In this document: positions 6,000-13,064 of the stretch, one piece after another
How positions within the stretch are numbered: the first letter of the stretch is position 1
How the letters are laid out: each line of letters begins with the position of its first letter
Assembly: GCA_946537565.1 (NCBI GenBank)
Contig: CAMNFW010000036.1
Location: forward strand, 1-13,064
From: an uncultured Ruminococcus sp.
GTDB lineage: Bacteria > Bacillota > Clostridia > Oscillospirales > Ruminococcaceae
Length of the DNA: 13,064 nt
Reading direction: 5' to 3'
Position numbers and translations under genes: made by a program
The notes under the pieces: model-generated
Told to the model about the DNA's origin: nothing
What the model saw: the letters and a program-made list of their open reading frames with translations, nothing else
Database searches by the model: none

Positions 6000-6865
6000 T
6001 GTTTGATTTTCAAAATATGCTTCACAGCGAATTCACTGCAATGCCATTCAAAATAATGTTCCTTACTATAATATTTCTCTTTGGAATATGTATCGGCAGC
6101 TTCCTGAATGTAGTAATACTTCGTATCCCCGCCGGAGAGTCGATCCTCGGAATCGGCAGATCGGACGAGGAAAAAGAGAAAGCCTCTCATTGTATGAGCT
6201 GCGGCGCTAAGATCAGACCCATTGACCTGATACCGGTTTTCAGCTGGCTGTTCCTTCGTGGAAAATGTCACAGCTGCGGTGCGAAGATCTCTCCCCGCTA
6301 TCCGATCGTAGAAAGTCTCAACGGGCTGATGTATGTACTTACATTCATTGTTCTGGATATCAATGCTAAATCCATAATAACCTGCGTTCTGATGTCACTT
6401 CTTATAGTAGTCGGCTTCATGGACTGGGATACCATGGAGATCGACATGATAATAGTTGGCATCATATTTCTTTTATCAGTACCGGCAGCGATATTCACAG
6501 ATGATGTTTCGCTTAAGCACCGGATAATCGGAGCCTTATGTGTAAGCGTGCCTTTCTTCATCATTGGTGAAATAAGCCGTATAATAATAAGAAAGAAATT
6601 CGGTGAAGATTTCCGTGCCATAGAGCTGGGCGATACGATACTGATGTTCGCAGCCGGCGCACTTCTTGGAACACGGGCTATTATCGTTTCAGCATTCATA
6701 GGAATAATCCTGTGTGCGCTTGTTGGAGTAATTTACAAGAAAGTCAAAGGCGAATCGAAATTCCCTTTCGGACCGTTCCTGTCAATCGGCATAGCAGCCG
6801 GAATGCTTTGGGGAAACCAGATGCTTCAGTGGTACATTGATCTTATTACATATGTTCCCGAATAA
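5999..6865 (+). CDS. pilD: Prepilin peptidase / N-methyltransferase
   Basis: Polytopic inner-membrane aspartic protease that cleaves prepilin leaders after Gly and usually methylates the new N-terminus. It is 288 residues, a normal length. After a first membrane segment with [12 protein letters not shown] (33-44) comes the cytoplasmic zinc-type domain with C65, C68, C90 and C93, typical of bifunctional enzymes. The first catalytic Asp is in MDWDTMEID (D142 or D144). The second is D212 in IELGDTIL, where the family's GxGD has Glu in place of the first Gly. PFGPFLSIG near the C-terminus is conserved. The ATG follows AAAGGAGG closely. It is the only plus-strand gene here, divergent from pilB and convergent with the minor-pilin operon, so it is expressed from its own promoter. 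Confidence 0.95.
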   Translation: MFDFQNMLHSEFTAMPFKIMFLTIIFLFGICIGSFLNVVILRIPAGESILGIGRSDEEKEKASHCMSCGAKIRPIDLIPVFSWLFLRGKCHSCGAKISPRYPIVESLNGLMYVLTFIVLDINAKSIITCVLMSLLIVVGFMDWDTMEIDMIIVGIIFLLSVPAAIFTDDVSLKHRIIGALCVSVPFFIIGEISRIIIRKKFGEDFRAIELGDTILMFAAGALLGTRAIIVSAFIGIILCALVGVIYKKVKGESKFPFGPFLSIGIAAGMLWGNQMLQWYIDLITYVPE

Positions 6866-6868
6866 GCA

Positions 6869-6918
6869 TAAAAAATATCACAGGCAGCAGCATAAAAAAC
6901 TGCTGCCTGTATTTTTTT
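6869..6918. terminator. Bidirectional terminator between pilD and the minor-pilin operon
   Basis: A perfect 11-bp stem (6880-6890 with 6900-6910, arms ACAGGCAGCAG and CTGCTGCCTGT) encloses a 9-base loop. On the plus strand it is followed by seven T (6912-6918), ending pilD. On the minus strand it is followed by a T-rich run from the A stretch at 6870-6875, ending the 6920-13064 operon. The minus-strand stop codon lies at 6920-6922, so one structure serves both convergent units. Confidence 0.93.
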
Positions 6919-6919
6919 A

Positions 6920-8023
6920 TCATTTAAGATCAGTTGCATAAGAGTAAACAATGTAGATATCGTTAGCCATATTGACCTCTGTGGTATTTACATTATTTCC
7001 ATAGAATGCAGTAGTATTGTTGTATCTTCCGACACCGTCTCTGTCCTTGCCGTACTTGATTATCTCAGGGTTAGCAGGATCGTTCAGGTCATCGTAATAG
7101 AATCTTCCGGGGGTCTTGTTTCTGTTGTAGCTGATGTTCATAAGAGGAAGGTTAGCTATTGAGATCGAAACAGGATTTGTGAAAATTCTGATATTGTTGC
7201 CGGAATCGCCGACAGGAAGCTCGAAATCGTAGGTTGAATCCTTCTTGCCGAGAACGATGCTTACAGCCAGGTTATTGACTGTAACAGGGTCGATAGCTGT
7301 GTTATAGTAGTCAGCCTTAAGGCAGCGGAGATCGTCTCTTCCTGCGATATTTGTGACATTCATCAGCTCATGAGCGCCGAGAGCATAGTGGATATTGTAC
7401 GCTGCATCAGATGCGCTGAAATATGAAGGGTTGAGCTGTGGAACATTTGAAGCTGATTTTGATACTTTAACAAGTCCGCTGCCGTTTATATCCTGGGACT
7501 TGAATGAATAAGTATCCTGAGTGATCTGACCGATAGTAGCGGTATCAACGTTAGCCTTGTTTCCGTTTACCAGTCTCATGATATAGAACTGACCGGAGAC
7601 CTGTCTTGTAGTAGAACCGTCATCGGTAGTAACATCGTTTTTGAAGTAATAGGTTGCAAAAGCCTGAGCCAGATCGTCAAGATCAGCTGTAGCGAATACA
7701 CCGTCGCCGTTTCCGGTTTTAAGTGTAACAGCGGATTCAGTGGGATCCTTTCTGCCTCTTACGGAAGTAAAGGTAGCGCCGTCGATCTGATCCTCTGTAA
7801 ACACCCAGACATTTTCAGCGTATTCGAGTCTGTTTTTGAGGTAATCCTCAATATTGTTTGTCATTGAATATGTGCGTTCACTCTGGGCAGCATTCTTCAT
7901 GATATTCTGCACCGGGTTCATGAATGACATGATAGCCACAAGCAGAACCGAGAATATCGCCATTACAACGATAAGCTCGATGAGAGTAAAACCCTTGACC
8001 GCAGCATTTTTGATTTTTTTCAT
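6920..8023 (-). CDS. Minor pilin, PilW/GspJ-like prepilin
   Basis: Large prepilin, 367 residues. An 11-residue basic leader ends at G11; mature F12 is followed by TLIELIVVMAIFSVLLVAIM with Glu16 at +5. The helix continues into a long polar region and a globular domain rich in Thr, Asn and Asp. I see no enzymatic motif. It sits last in the minor-pilin operon, directly after the 166-residue prepilin; its ribosome binding site (8031-8036) begins 3 bases past that gene's stop codon. A GTG at 8032 could extend it by three residues but overlaps the ribosome binding site, so the ATG at 8023 is chosen. By size and position it most resembles GspJ/PilW-type minor pilins that join the priming tip complex. 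The precise family of the globular domain is not recognised. Confidence 0.88.
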   Translation of the reverse strand: MKKIKNAAVKGFTLIELIVVMAIFSVLLVAIMSFMNPVQNIMKNAAQSERTYSMTNNIEDYLKNRLEYAENVWVFTEDQIDGATFTSVRGRKDPTESAVTLKTGNGDGVFATADLDDLAQAFATYYFKNDVTTDDGSTTRQVSGQFYIMRLVNGNKANVDTATIGQITQDTYSFKSQDINGSGLVKVSKSASNVPQLNPSYFSASDAAYNIHYALGAHELMNVTNIAGRDDLRCLKADYYNTAIDPVTVNNLAVSIVLGKKDSTYDFELPVGDSGNNIRIFTNPVSISIANLPLMNISYNRNKTPGRFYYDDLNDPANPEIIKYGKDRDGVGRYNNTTAFYGNNVNTTEVNMANDIYIVYSYATDLK

Positions 8024-8030
8024 AAACTGC

Positions 8031-8036
8031 ACCTCC
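8031..8036 (-). promoter_or_regulatory. Ribosome binding site fixing the start of the PilW-like gene
   Basis: GGAGGT on the minus strand, 7 bases before the ATG at 8023 and overlapping the in-frame GTG at 8032, which rules that GTG out as the start. It lies 3 bases past the upstream stop codon (8041-8039), suggesting translational coupling. Confidence 0.85.
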
Positions 8037-8038
8037 GT

Positions 8039-8539
8039 TTACGGTACTTCAGTCAGAGTGCCGTCAACCGGATCTGTATCAAGGAACTTGAAATTAAGAC
8101 CGCTGTTCGGTGCAGCTCTGTAAGCATCAAGCTCGTCAGCAGTATCGAAATCATCAGTTACAACGTCTTCTGTTGAATAAACTGAAGTTTCATACTTGAC
8201 TGAAGGGTCAGTCTGGGTATTTTTCTTAGTAGGATCTGGAGTTCCGTCAGCCTTCTTATCATACCAGGAATAAGTTCCGGATAATTTGATGTCGATCTGA
8301 GCTGTATTGGAAGTAAGATCCTTTACAGAACCGTCTTTAGCATCATAGGTTTTGATACGAGCCGAAGCATAATGTGACTCCTGAACGATCTTATCCTTGA
8401 ATTTTGTAGTGGATTTGGTGGTCCTATCGACGTGAGCTCCCACGCCGATAAGTACACCGCACATAACTGCGAATATTGCGATAGATATGATCATTTCGAT
8501 AAGGGTCATGCCTTTAAGACTGCGTTTTGACTTTTTCAT
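8039..8539 (-). CDS. Minor pilin, small GspI/PilV-like prepilin
   Basis: Prepilin of 166 residues. The leader is 10 residues (MKKSKRSLKG); the mature protein begins with Met11, not the usual Phe, and Glu15 is at +5 (MTLIEMIISIAIFAVMCGVL). The helix is followed by a small, highly polar, Asp/Thr/Lys-rich domain without recognisable motifs. Start: ATG with GGGAGG 9 bases upstream. It lies 18 bases downstream of the 841-residue minor pilin and touches the ribosome binding site of the next gene, so it is mid-operon. The grouping of three unlike prepilins suggests a tip complex like GspI/J/K, in which this would be the small partner. That assignment rests on size and order, not on a domain match. 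Confidence 0.87.
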   Translation of the reverse strand: MKKSKRSLKGMTLIEMIISIAIFAVMCGVLIGVGAHVDRTTKSTTKFKDKIVQESHYASARIKTYDAKDGSVKDLTSNTAQIDIKLSGTYSWYDKKADGTPDPTKKNTQTDPSVKYETSVYSTEDVVTDDFDTADELDAYRAAPNSGLNFKFLDTDPVDGTLTEVP

Positions 8540-8557
8540 AAAAACATTCCTCCCTTA

Positions 8558-11083
8558 TTAATACTCAGCAAGATAAGCTATATCCCAATACTCAGTAGCA
8601 CCGGCAATACCGCCGCCGCCGCCGCCGGCACCAGCCTCTGTGTAAGCCAGGGTGAAGTTATTTGAACCCTTAACGCCCTTACAGAGAACGTTACCGATAA
8701 ATGCTGGAGTCAGGTCGTAAGTGTTGCCGAATTCATCGGTATAGCTTATAGTAGCAGGACCTGTTGTGCAGGCACTGTCGATTGAAGTATAAGGAGCCTT
8801 GATACTTGCCATGATGATCTCGTTGTTGCTCATCTTGAGAACTGAATCATCGCCGCCGTAGATAGTGACATTGGATGACTGGTGGTCATATCTGAAAGCA
8901 GCACCGTCGTAGTAGGTGTTGGTCCTGATACCGCCCCAGCCGCCGTTAAAGGACAGAGTCTTGCCGCCGTCGATGAAGAAATAAACATCGTGGCCTGTGC
9001 CCTGCTTTACAACAAAGCCTGTGTTGTTCTGGAAATTTACATTGCCGGTAAGCTCGATCCAAATATCGGAACCGGTAGAGTCGATGTAGAAAGTGCTTTC
9101 ATAAGTACCGCCGCCAAGCTTAATGCTGTCAGTAACCTTATAGTCGGGCTTTCCGCCGTCCTGACTGAGACAGTTATTCTCGTTAAGGGCAGTGAATTCA
9201 GCACCTTCGATCTTTGTGAGTTTGCTGTTGACAGTACCCGGAGTAACCTCAGTAGAGATAGTTTCTGTGCAGGTCTTGGGGTAAACAGCGGTATTGAATC
9301 CGCCGGTTCCGACATCGTAGCTCAGGTTCTTCTGAACCTCTTCAAGGGTCTTAACGATCTTTGTTGAAACGTCAGCAGGCTTGAAAGGAACAATAGTCGG
9401 GTCGCCCCAGATAGCCTCACGGGTCATGTTTGAAGGATAAATATCAGCTGATGTATAGCCGGGATTAATAGCAGACATTGCTGAAAGCGGCTGTACAGCT
9501 TTACCGTCGATAGCGGTGACAGCTGTGCCCACATACTCTGTAGCCTCAGCTTCTGTAACTATATTATCGTCAGGATCAGTATAATAGCCATATTTTGTTT
9601 CCTGATGATACCAGTTACCGCCGCTGCCGAGGAAGTGTCCGTCCAGCGGGTCGAAATAAGCATAAATTTCCCAGTTCTGCATACCATATGAAGCCTTAAC
9701 GGCATTGTCAGTTATTTCAACAGGATCAAGAGGGAATGGATCGTAGCCTGCCTTAGGCTGATATGCTCCGGCACCGGCGTTATCACAGTAGATATTGCCG
9801 TTTACCTTAAGCTTTGAAGCATCAGCTAAAGTAAGCTGACCTCCGACAACAAGGTTGCCGTTGATAGTGAGGTCGCCATAGTTAAGAGGATCAACAGTAA
9901 GGTTGCCGGCAACTCTTAAGTCACCGTTTATCTGCATCTTCTTCATTTTAAGATCGCCGTTGCAATAGATAGAACCGCCGATAGACTTTGTAGGATTATC
10001 AGTTTTGTTGTAAGTTGAATTTACCCAGTTGTAGAGAGCTCCACCGCCTGTAGTAGTCCAGCCCAGTGAGCTTTCCTTATCGGAATCCATGAGGTAAAGG
10101 TCGCCGTGGATATAAGGAAGTTCAACCTCCATGCTTCCGCAGTAGATATTATAAGGAGACTCGGACTTATTGGTGCCGTTTCCTCCGAAGTATGTGTTTG
10201 AATTACTGTTGGACTTGATCTTTCCGTCAACATAGAGGAAAGGAATTTCCTTTGTAGTATAATCGCCTGTCATTGAATAGTCAATATTAACTACGTCATT
10301 ATTCTGGAATGTAACATCGCCAAGGATAATAGTCTGGCACTCATTGCTCTTTACCTCGATATTGAGACCTGTACCGGTTGTTGCATCAAGACTTCCGTTG
10401 ATGAAAGTGAGCATAGTTTTAAGGTTAGTACCGCTTCCTGAGCTATAGGTCATAGTACCTGCATTTGTAGCACCGAGAACCAGGTCACCGGTAAAAGTAC
10501 CCTGTGTAGAGCCGAACTCACCGCCGCCGGCAGTCTGGAGTCCCTTAAGCTTGTTAGCAGTAGCAGCGCTTGCAGGTCTCTTTCTGATGTAAGCGGAAAC
10601 GGTTTTTTCCTCTCTGCCAACTCTTGCGGTGGCAGTGATTCTAACGGTTTTTACCTGGAACCATTTCGGAGCAGCATCTCCGGCGCTGTCCAGACCATAA
10701 ACCCACTGGTCAGCACCTGGGACCGGCTCGATAGCGATATGACCTGCCTGGAAGGTTCCAGAAGCGTCATAGTAGCCGATCTGACCCATTGAAGTGGTAT
10801 TGCCGGCAGCATCGCCAATAGTGATTTCGGGATACACTGCAGTTGTCAGACCTTTTACAGCTGCTTCGATAGCAGGTCTGTCTGACATTGACTGAGCGAA
10901 AGCTTCGATAGCTGATCTTGCGGTATACTCAGCCTGTGATGTGGCATAAGACTTGTGAGCACGGTTATTAGCCGCATTCGCAAGTATCAAGGTGGTACTC
11001 ATAAATATGATCAGCAGTGCCATTACTGATATGACAGTCAGGAGTACCGAGCCCTTTAATTTCCTATTCTTTTTCTCTTTCAT
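8558..11083 (-). CDS. Large PilX/GspK-like minor pilin with beta-helix-like repeats, candidate pilus tip protein
   Basis: An 841-residue prepilin-like protein. Its leader ends KLKG (G11); mature S12 begins SVLLTVISVMALLIIFMST, with Thr at +5 where other pilins have Glu. Loss of Glu5 is typical of the GspK tip pseudopilin and is seen in PilX-N domain proteins of Gram-positives. After the helix (12-70) comes a long extracellular region. Residues 371-435 hold NGDL/NGNL-type repeats (INGDLRVAGNLTV, LTINGNLVVGGQLTL, LKVNGNIYC), suggesting a right-handed beta-helix like polymer-forming or DUF7305-type domains. A second similar block covers about 665-770. Eight Cys lie outside the helix (249, 315, 374, 433, 605, 638, 772, 801) and a hexaglycine at 830-835. 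The ribosome binding site is weak (AAGGCGG, 8 bases upstream). An adhesive tip role is inferred. Confidence 0.88.
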   Translation of the reverse strand: MKEKKNRKLKGSVLLTVISVMALLIIFMSTTLILANAANNRAHKSYATSQAEYTARSAIEAFAQSMSDRPAIEAAVKGLTTAVYPEITIGDAAGNTTSMGQIGYYDASGTFQAGHIAIEPVPGADQWVYGLDSAGDAAPKWFQVKTVRITATARVGREEKTVSAYIRKRPASAATANKLKGLQTAGGGEFGSTQGTFTGDLVLGATNAGTMTYSSGSGTNLKTMLTFINGSLDATTGTGLNIEVKSNECQTIILGDVTFQNNDVVNIDYSMTGDYTTKEIPFLYVDGKIKSNSNSNTYFGGNGTNKSESPYNIYCGSMEVELPYIHGDLYLMDSDKESSLGWTTTGGGALYNWVNSTYNKTDNPTKSIGGSIYCNGDLKMKKMQINGDLRVAGNLTVDPLNYGDLTINGNLVVGGQLTLADASKLKVNGNIYCDNAGAGAYQPKAGYDPFPLDPVEITDNAVKASYGMQNWEIYAYFDPLDGHFLGSGGNWYHQETKYGYYTDPDDNIVTEAEATEYVGTAVTAIDGKAVQPLSAMSAINPGYTSADIYPSNMTREAIWGDPTIVPFKPADVSTKIVKTLEEVQKNLSYDVGTGGFNTAVYPKTCTETISTEVTPGTVNSKLTKIEGAEFTALNENNCLSQDGGKPDYKVTDSIKLGGGTYESTFYIDSTGSDIWIELTGNVNFQNNTGFVVKQGTGHDVYFFIDGGKTLSFNGGWGGIRTNTYYDGAAFRYDHQSSNVTIYGGDDSVLKMSNNEIIMASIKAPYTSIDSACTTGPATISYTDEFGNTYDLTPAFIGNVLCKGVKGSNNFTLAYTEAGAGGGGGGIAGATEYWDIAYLAEY
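8610..8627. repeat. (CCG)6 trinucleotide tract inside the tip-protein gene
   Basis: Six perfect CCG units on the plus strand, read on the minus strand as GGC codons giving the hexaglycine near the C-terminus of the 841-residue protein. Unit gain or loss would change Gly number without shifting frame. Confidence 0.9.
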
Positions 11084-11129
11084 TTCACTAACCGCCTTTC
11101 AAGTTAAATAACTCAGCGAAGGGACTTGA

Positions 11130-11873
11130 TCACGGTGCGTCTGTATTGGGCTTTGCCATATCGAAAACAGAATAAAGTGTAACAACGAATTCTACGTTTG
11201 AAATGTCCTCGCCTTCCTTAGCTACAACGTCGTTATCGGGGTCAGAACCGAATCTGTAGTCACCGATCTCAACAGAGTTGATAAGGATAGTTTCGTCCTG
11301 CTCTGCAAGAGCCTTCATATAAGCCCAGATCTGCTCTCTGTTGCCAACTACCTGTATAGCATAGCTTGTAGCAACAACGCTTTCAACGTTTCTTTCTTCG
11401 AGAGCAGTCTGTTCAGCCATACTTGCATCGAGGCCAGCCTGCATATCGCCGTTGAGGTCAGCGCCGTCGATGAGGTTCTGTCCAACCACATCGGTCTCGA
11501 AGTAATAGTACTCAAGATCCATATCATCAACAGGCTCAACATTGAGGACCTTAATTTCAACTTCACTTTCCTCAGCGAAGTGCTGCATATACATATCGAC
11601 CAGATGTTCATCACTGATATTGTCTAAATCGACGAAATCGTCTGTCATATCAGTAGTATTGTCATAGATCTCATTGATCTTTTTCTTAAGGGGTTCGATC
11701 TGATCCAGCTTAGACTGAACCTGATCACGCTCTTCCTCTTTAGTAGCGAGGGTAGCTTCGTGGTCTTTTATCTTTTTGCTCTTAGGTCTGACGAGACCGA
11801 AGAATCCGCCCAGCAGGATAGCCACTGCCAGAACTATACCGAGTATAACCTTATCTCTGTAATTCAGTTTCAT
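11130..11873 (-). CDS. pilO: PilO-like inner-membrane platform protein
   Basis: Bitopic alignment-complex protein of the pilus platform, 247 residues, partner of PilN. There is a short cytoplasmic N-terminus (MKLNYRDK), a membrane segment at about 9-27, a charged coiled coil at about 33-75 (KDHEATLATKEEERDQVQSK), then an alpha/beta domain. YAIQVVGNREQIWAYMKALA, near 173-192, is the most PilO-like stretch. Identification rests on this architecture and on its place right after pilMN; the sequence itself is divergent. A TTG at 11879 is in frame, but the ATG at 11873 has the better spacing (10 bases) from AAGGAGG (11884-11890). The gene begins 20 bases after the pilMN stop codon. The C-terminus is acidic and Asn-rich. 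Confidence 0.8.
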   Translation of the reverse strand: MKLNYRDKVILGIVLAVAILLGGFFGLVRPKSKKIKDHEATLATKEEERDQVQSKLDQIEPLKKKINEIYDNTTDMTDDFVDLDNISDEHLVDMYMQHFAEESEVEIKVLNVEPVDDMDLEYYYFETDVVGQNLIDGADLNGDMQAGLDASMAEQTALEERNVESVVATSYAIQVVGNREQIWAYMKALAEQDETILINSVEIGDYRFGSDPDNDVVAKEGEDISNVEFVVTLYSVFDMAKPNTDAP

Positions 11874-11883
11874 TTTCAATCAG

Positions 11884-11890
11884 CCTCCTT
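11884..11890 (-). promoter_or_regulatory. Ribosome binding site of pilO
   Basis: AAGGAGG on the minus strand, 10 bases before the ATG at 11873 and only 4 bases before the alternative TTG at 11879, favouring the ATG. It lies 4 bases or so from the pilMN stop codon (11896-11894). Confidence 0.8.
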
Positions 11891-11893
11891 CAA

Positions 11894-13064
11894 TTATTCT
11901 GCCTCAGATTCTGCACTGTCATCAGCCGCATTTTCATCAGGATGATAAGCGCTTTCTCTCGGATTGAGACCAAGCTCAACATTGAAGAGAACTGTTTCTT
12001 CTTCTTCTGAGTTAACAGTAACAGTCTTTTCGTCTCCATCTTCACCTTCGCCGGCAGCGGCCTTAGTCTCTGTAACGACGGTATTTACAACGTAACCGCT
12101 GTAAGCAGCCACACCGAACTTCTTCTGGTTCTCGCTGTAGCTTTCATCAAGAAGGTTTGCAACGAGCTGAGCAGGAAGCTTCTGAACCATTTCACCGCTT
12201 GCATCGCAGACAACGCTGAACTCGAACACGCCGTTGGCGTAATCAGGTGAGATCATTTCAGCATTTTCGATATCGAGGTCCTCAGCAGTTTTAGCGAGAA
12301 CAGCTTCTATAGCGTCATATGTATCGCCGGTGATAACAGGCTGTGAATAGTAAGCGTCATAAGCATTCTGGATAATAGTCTGGTAATTCTGCACCTGTTC
12401 TCTCATGGTGAGGAGTTTTTCGTGCTGAGCCAGACCCTTCTGGGTTTCGGGATCGCTCATGAACTCGTCGATCTTCTCGATCTTATTGTTGATGCTGTGA
12501 TCCTTGATCAGCTGATAGCCGTAGATACCGCCTGCGATGAGGAGTGAACCGAGGAGACAGCCGAGGAGAACGATATTGCCCTGAGCATCATTGCCGCCGG
12601 CACCGCCGACCTTGCTCTTGATGATAGCACCGAGTTCAGTTTCGAGGAGGTTGATCTTTTCAGTTTCCTTGTCACGCTTGAACATAGCGCCGATAGCGTT
12701 GGCATAGAGTGAGAATTCAAGGTTCTCGTGACCGTGGATCTGAGGCGGAACATTGATAAGGCTTGTTTTAAGGTCAAGTTTTTCAAGCTCATCAACGAGA
12801 TTTACATAATCGTGTGTATCGCCGTAGAGGATAACGTTTTCGATGACTTCACCGGTATTACGGCTTCTGTGGAACTGGAGCATACGGAAGATGTTCTCGT
12901 TTACAGCCTGGAATACATAGTCATCGGCATTGCCGTAGTCTTCGGGGTCGATAGAAGCGAAACGTGAGAATGAGAGCTGACCCTGCTCATAAAGGTTGAG
13001 TGAGATGAAGTTATTGTCTATCTGAACAGCAAGGAGGGGCATCTTTGACTTAATCTTGGTATCA
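11894..13064 (-). CDS. pilMN: PilM-PilN fusion protein, N-terminus cut by the window edge
   Basis: Platform protein coupling the ATPases to the membrane complex. The frame is open to the last base of the window. The Met at 13042 has no ribosome binding site, so the true start is outside and about 389 residues are seen. Numbering from that Met, 1-125 match the C-terminal half of the actin-like PilM fold (LLAVQIDNNFISLNLYEQG as a phosphate-loop-like strand pair, ENVILYGDTHDY, then SLYANAIGAMFKR). PilN then begins without a break: KINLL at 129-133 is the PilN N-terminal motif that normally docks into PilM. A membrane segment lies at 156-176, a coiled coil at about 180-235, an alpha/beta domain follows, and the tail is acidic. 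PilMN fusions are known in Clostridioides difficile pilus clusters. The stop is 20 bases before pilO. Confidence 0.85.
   Translation of the reverse strand, partial: DTKIKSKMPLLAVQIDNNFISLNLYEQGQLSFSRFASIDPEDYGNADDYVFQAVNENIFRMLQFHRSRNTGEVIENVILYGDTHDYVNLVDELEKLDLKTSLINVPPQIHGHENLEFSLYANAIGAMFKRDKETEKINLLETELGAIIKSKVGGAGGNDAQGNIVLLGCLLGSLLIAGGIYGYQLIKDHSINNKIEKIDEFMSDPETQKGLAQHEKLLTMREQVQNYQTIIQNAYDAYYSQPVITGDTYDAIEAVLAKTAEDLDIENAEMISPDYANGVFEFSVVCDASGEMVQKLPAQLVANLLDESYSENQKKFGVAAYSGYVVNTVVTETKAAAGEGEDGDEKTVTVNSEEEETVLFNVELGLNPRESAYHPDENAADDSAESEAE

Noticed and set aside
8882..9367. Plus-strand open frame of 161 codons opposite the tip-protein gene
   Set aside because: No ribosome binding site or promoter, and it is explained by the codon pattern of the minus-strand gene.
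1..13064. CRISPR arrays, insertion sequences, phage genes, tRNA or rRNA
   Set aside because: No repeat-spacer pattern, transposase motifs, terminal inverted repeats or RNA gene sequences were seen on either strand.

Overview
The window carries a type IV pilus (T4P) locus, almost all of it on the minus strand. The likely host is a monoderm Clostridia, most plausibly a Ruminococcus-like member of the Oscillospiraceae. The grounds are moderate GC, strong GGAGG ribosome binding sites, a PilM-PilN fusion of the kind known from Clostridioides difficile, no PilP/PilQ outer-membrane genes in view, and a major pilin resembling the small pilins of ruminal cellulolytic cocci. The genus is an inference; no rRNA or tRNA is present.

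Layout, in the direction of minus-strand transcription from the right edge. Assembly and minor-pilin operon (13064-6920): the 3' part of a pilM-pilN fusion cut by the window edge, pilO, an 841-residue PilX/GspK-like minor pilin with beta-helix-like repeats, a 166-residue minor pilin and a 367-residue PilW/GspJ-like minor pilin. The operon ends at a strong bidirectional hairpin (about 6869-6918). That hairpin is shared with the only plus-strand gene, pilD (5999-6865), a prepilin peptidase with its own promoter. Divergent from pilD is pilB-pilT (5833-3022), the extension and retraction ATPases, ending at a hairpin. A 392-base gap follows, holding a near-consensus promoter and a roughly 120-nt leader for pilA (2629-2105), the probable major pilin. 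A terminator separates pilA from an S41 C-terminal processing protease (2029-878). Last is a second major-type pilin (770-171) with its own consensus promoter and terminator. A third consensus promoter (50-78) fires leftward out of the window.

How it works together. PilD removes the short basic leader from all five prepilins and should N-methylate them. PilMN and PilO form the inner platform coupling PilB/PilT to the membrane. The three minor pilins resemble a GspI/J/K-type tip-priming complex, with the large Glu5-less protein as the likely tip. PilA, and possibly the second pilin, build the shaft. The platform protein PilC is not in the window and is probably just beyond the right edge or elsewhere. 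The least explained parts are the S41 protease set between two strongly promoted pilin genes, the large Cys-containing beta-helical tip candidate, the CxxCxC cluster in PilA, the structured leaders of pilA and pilB, and the variant active-site motif of PilD.
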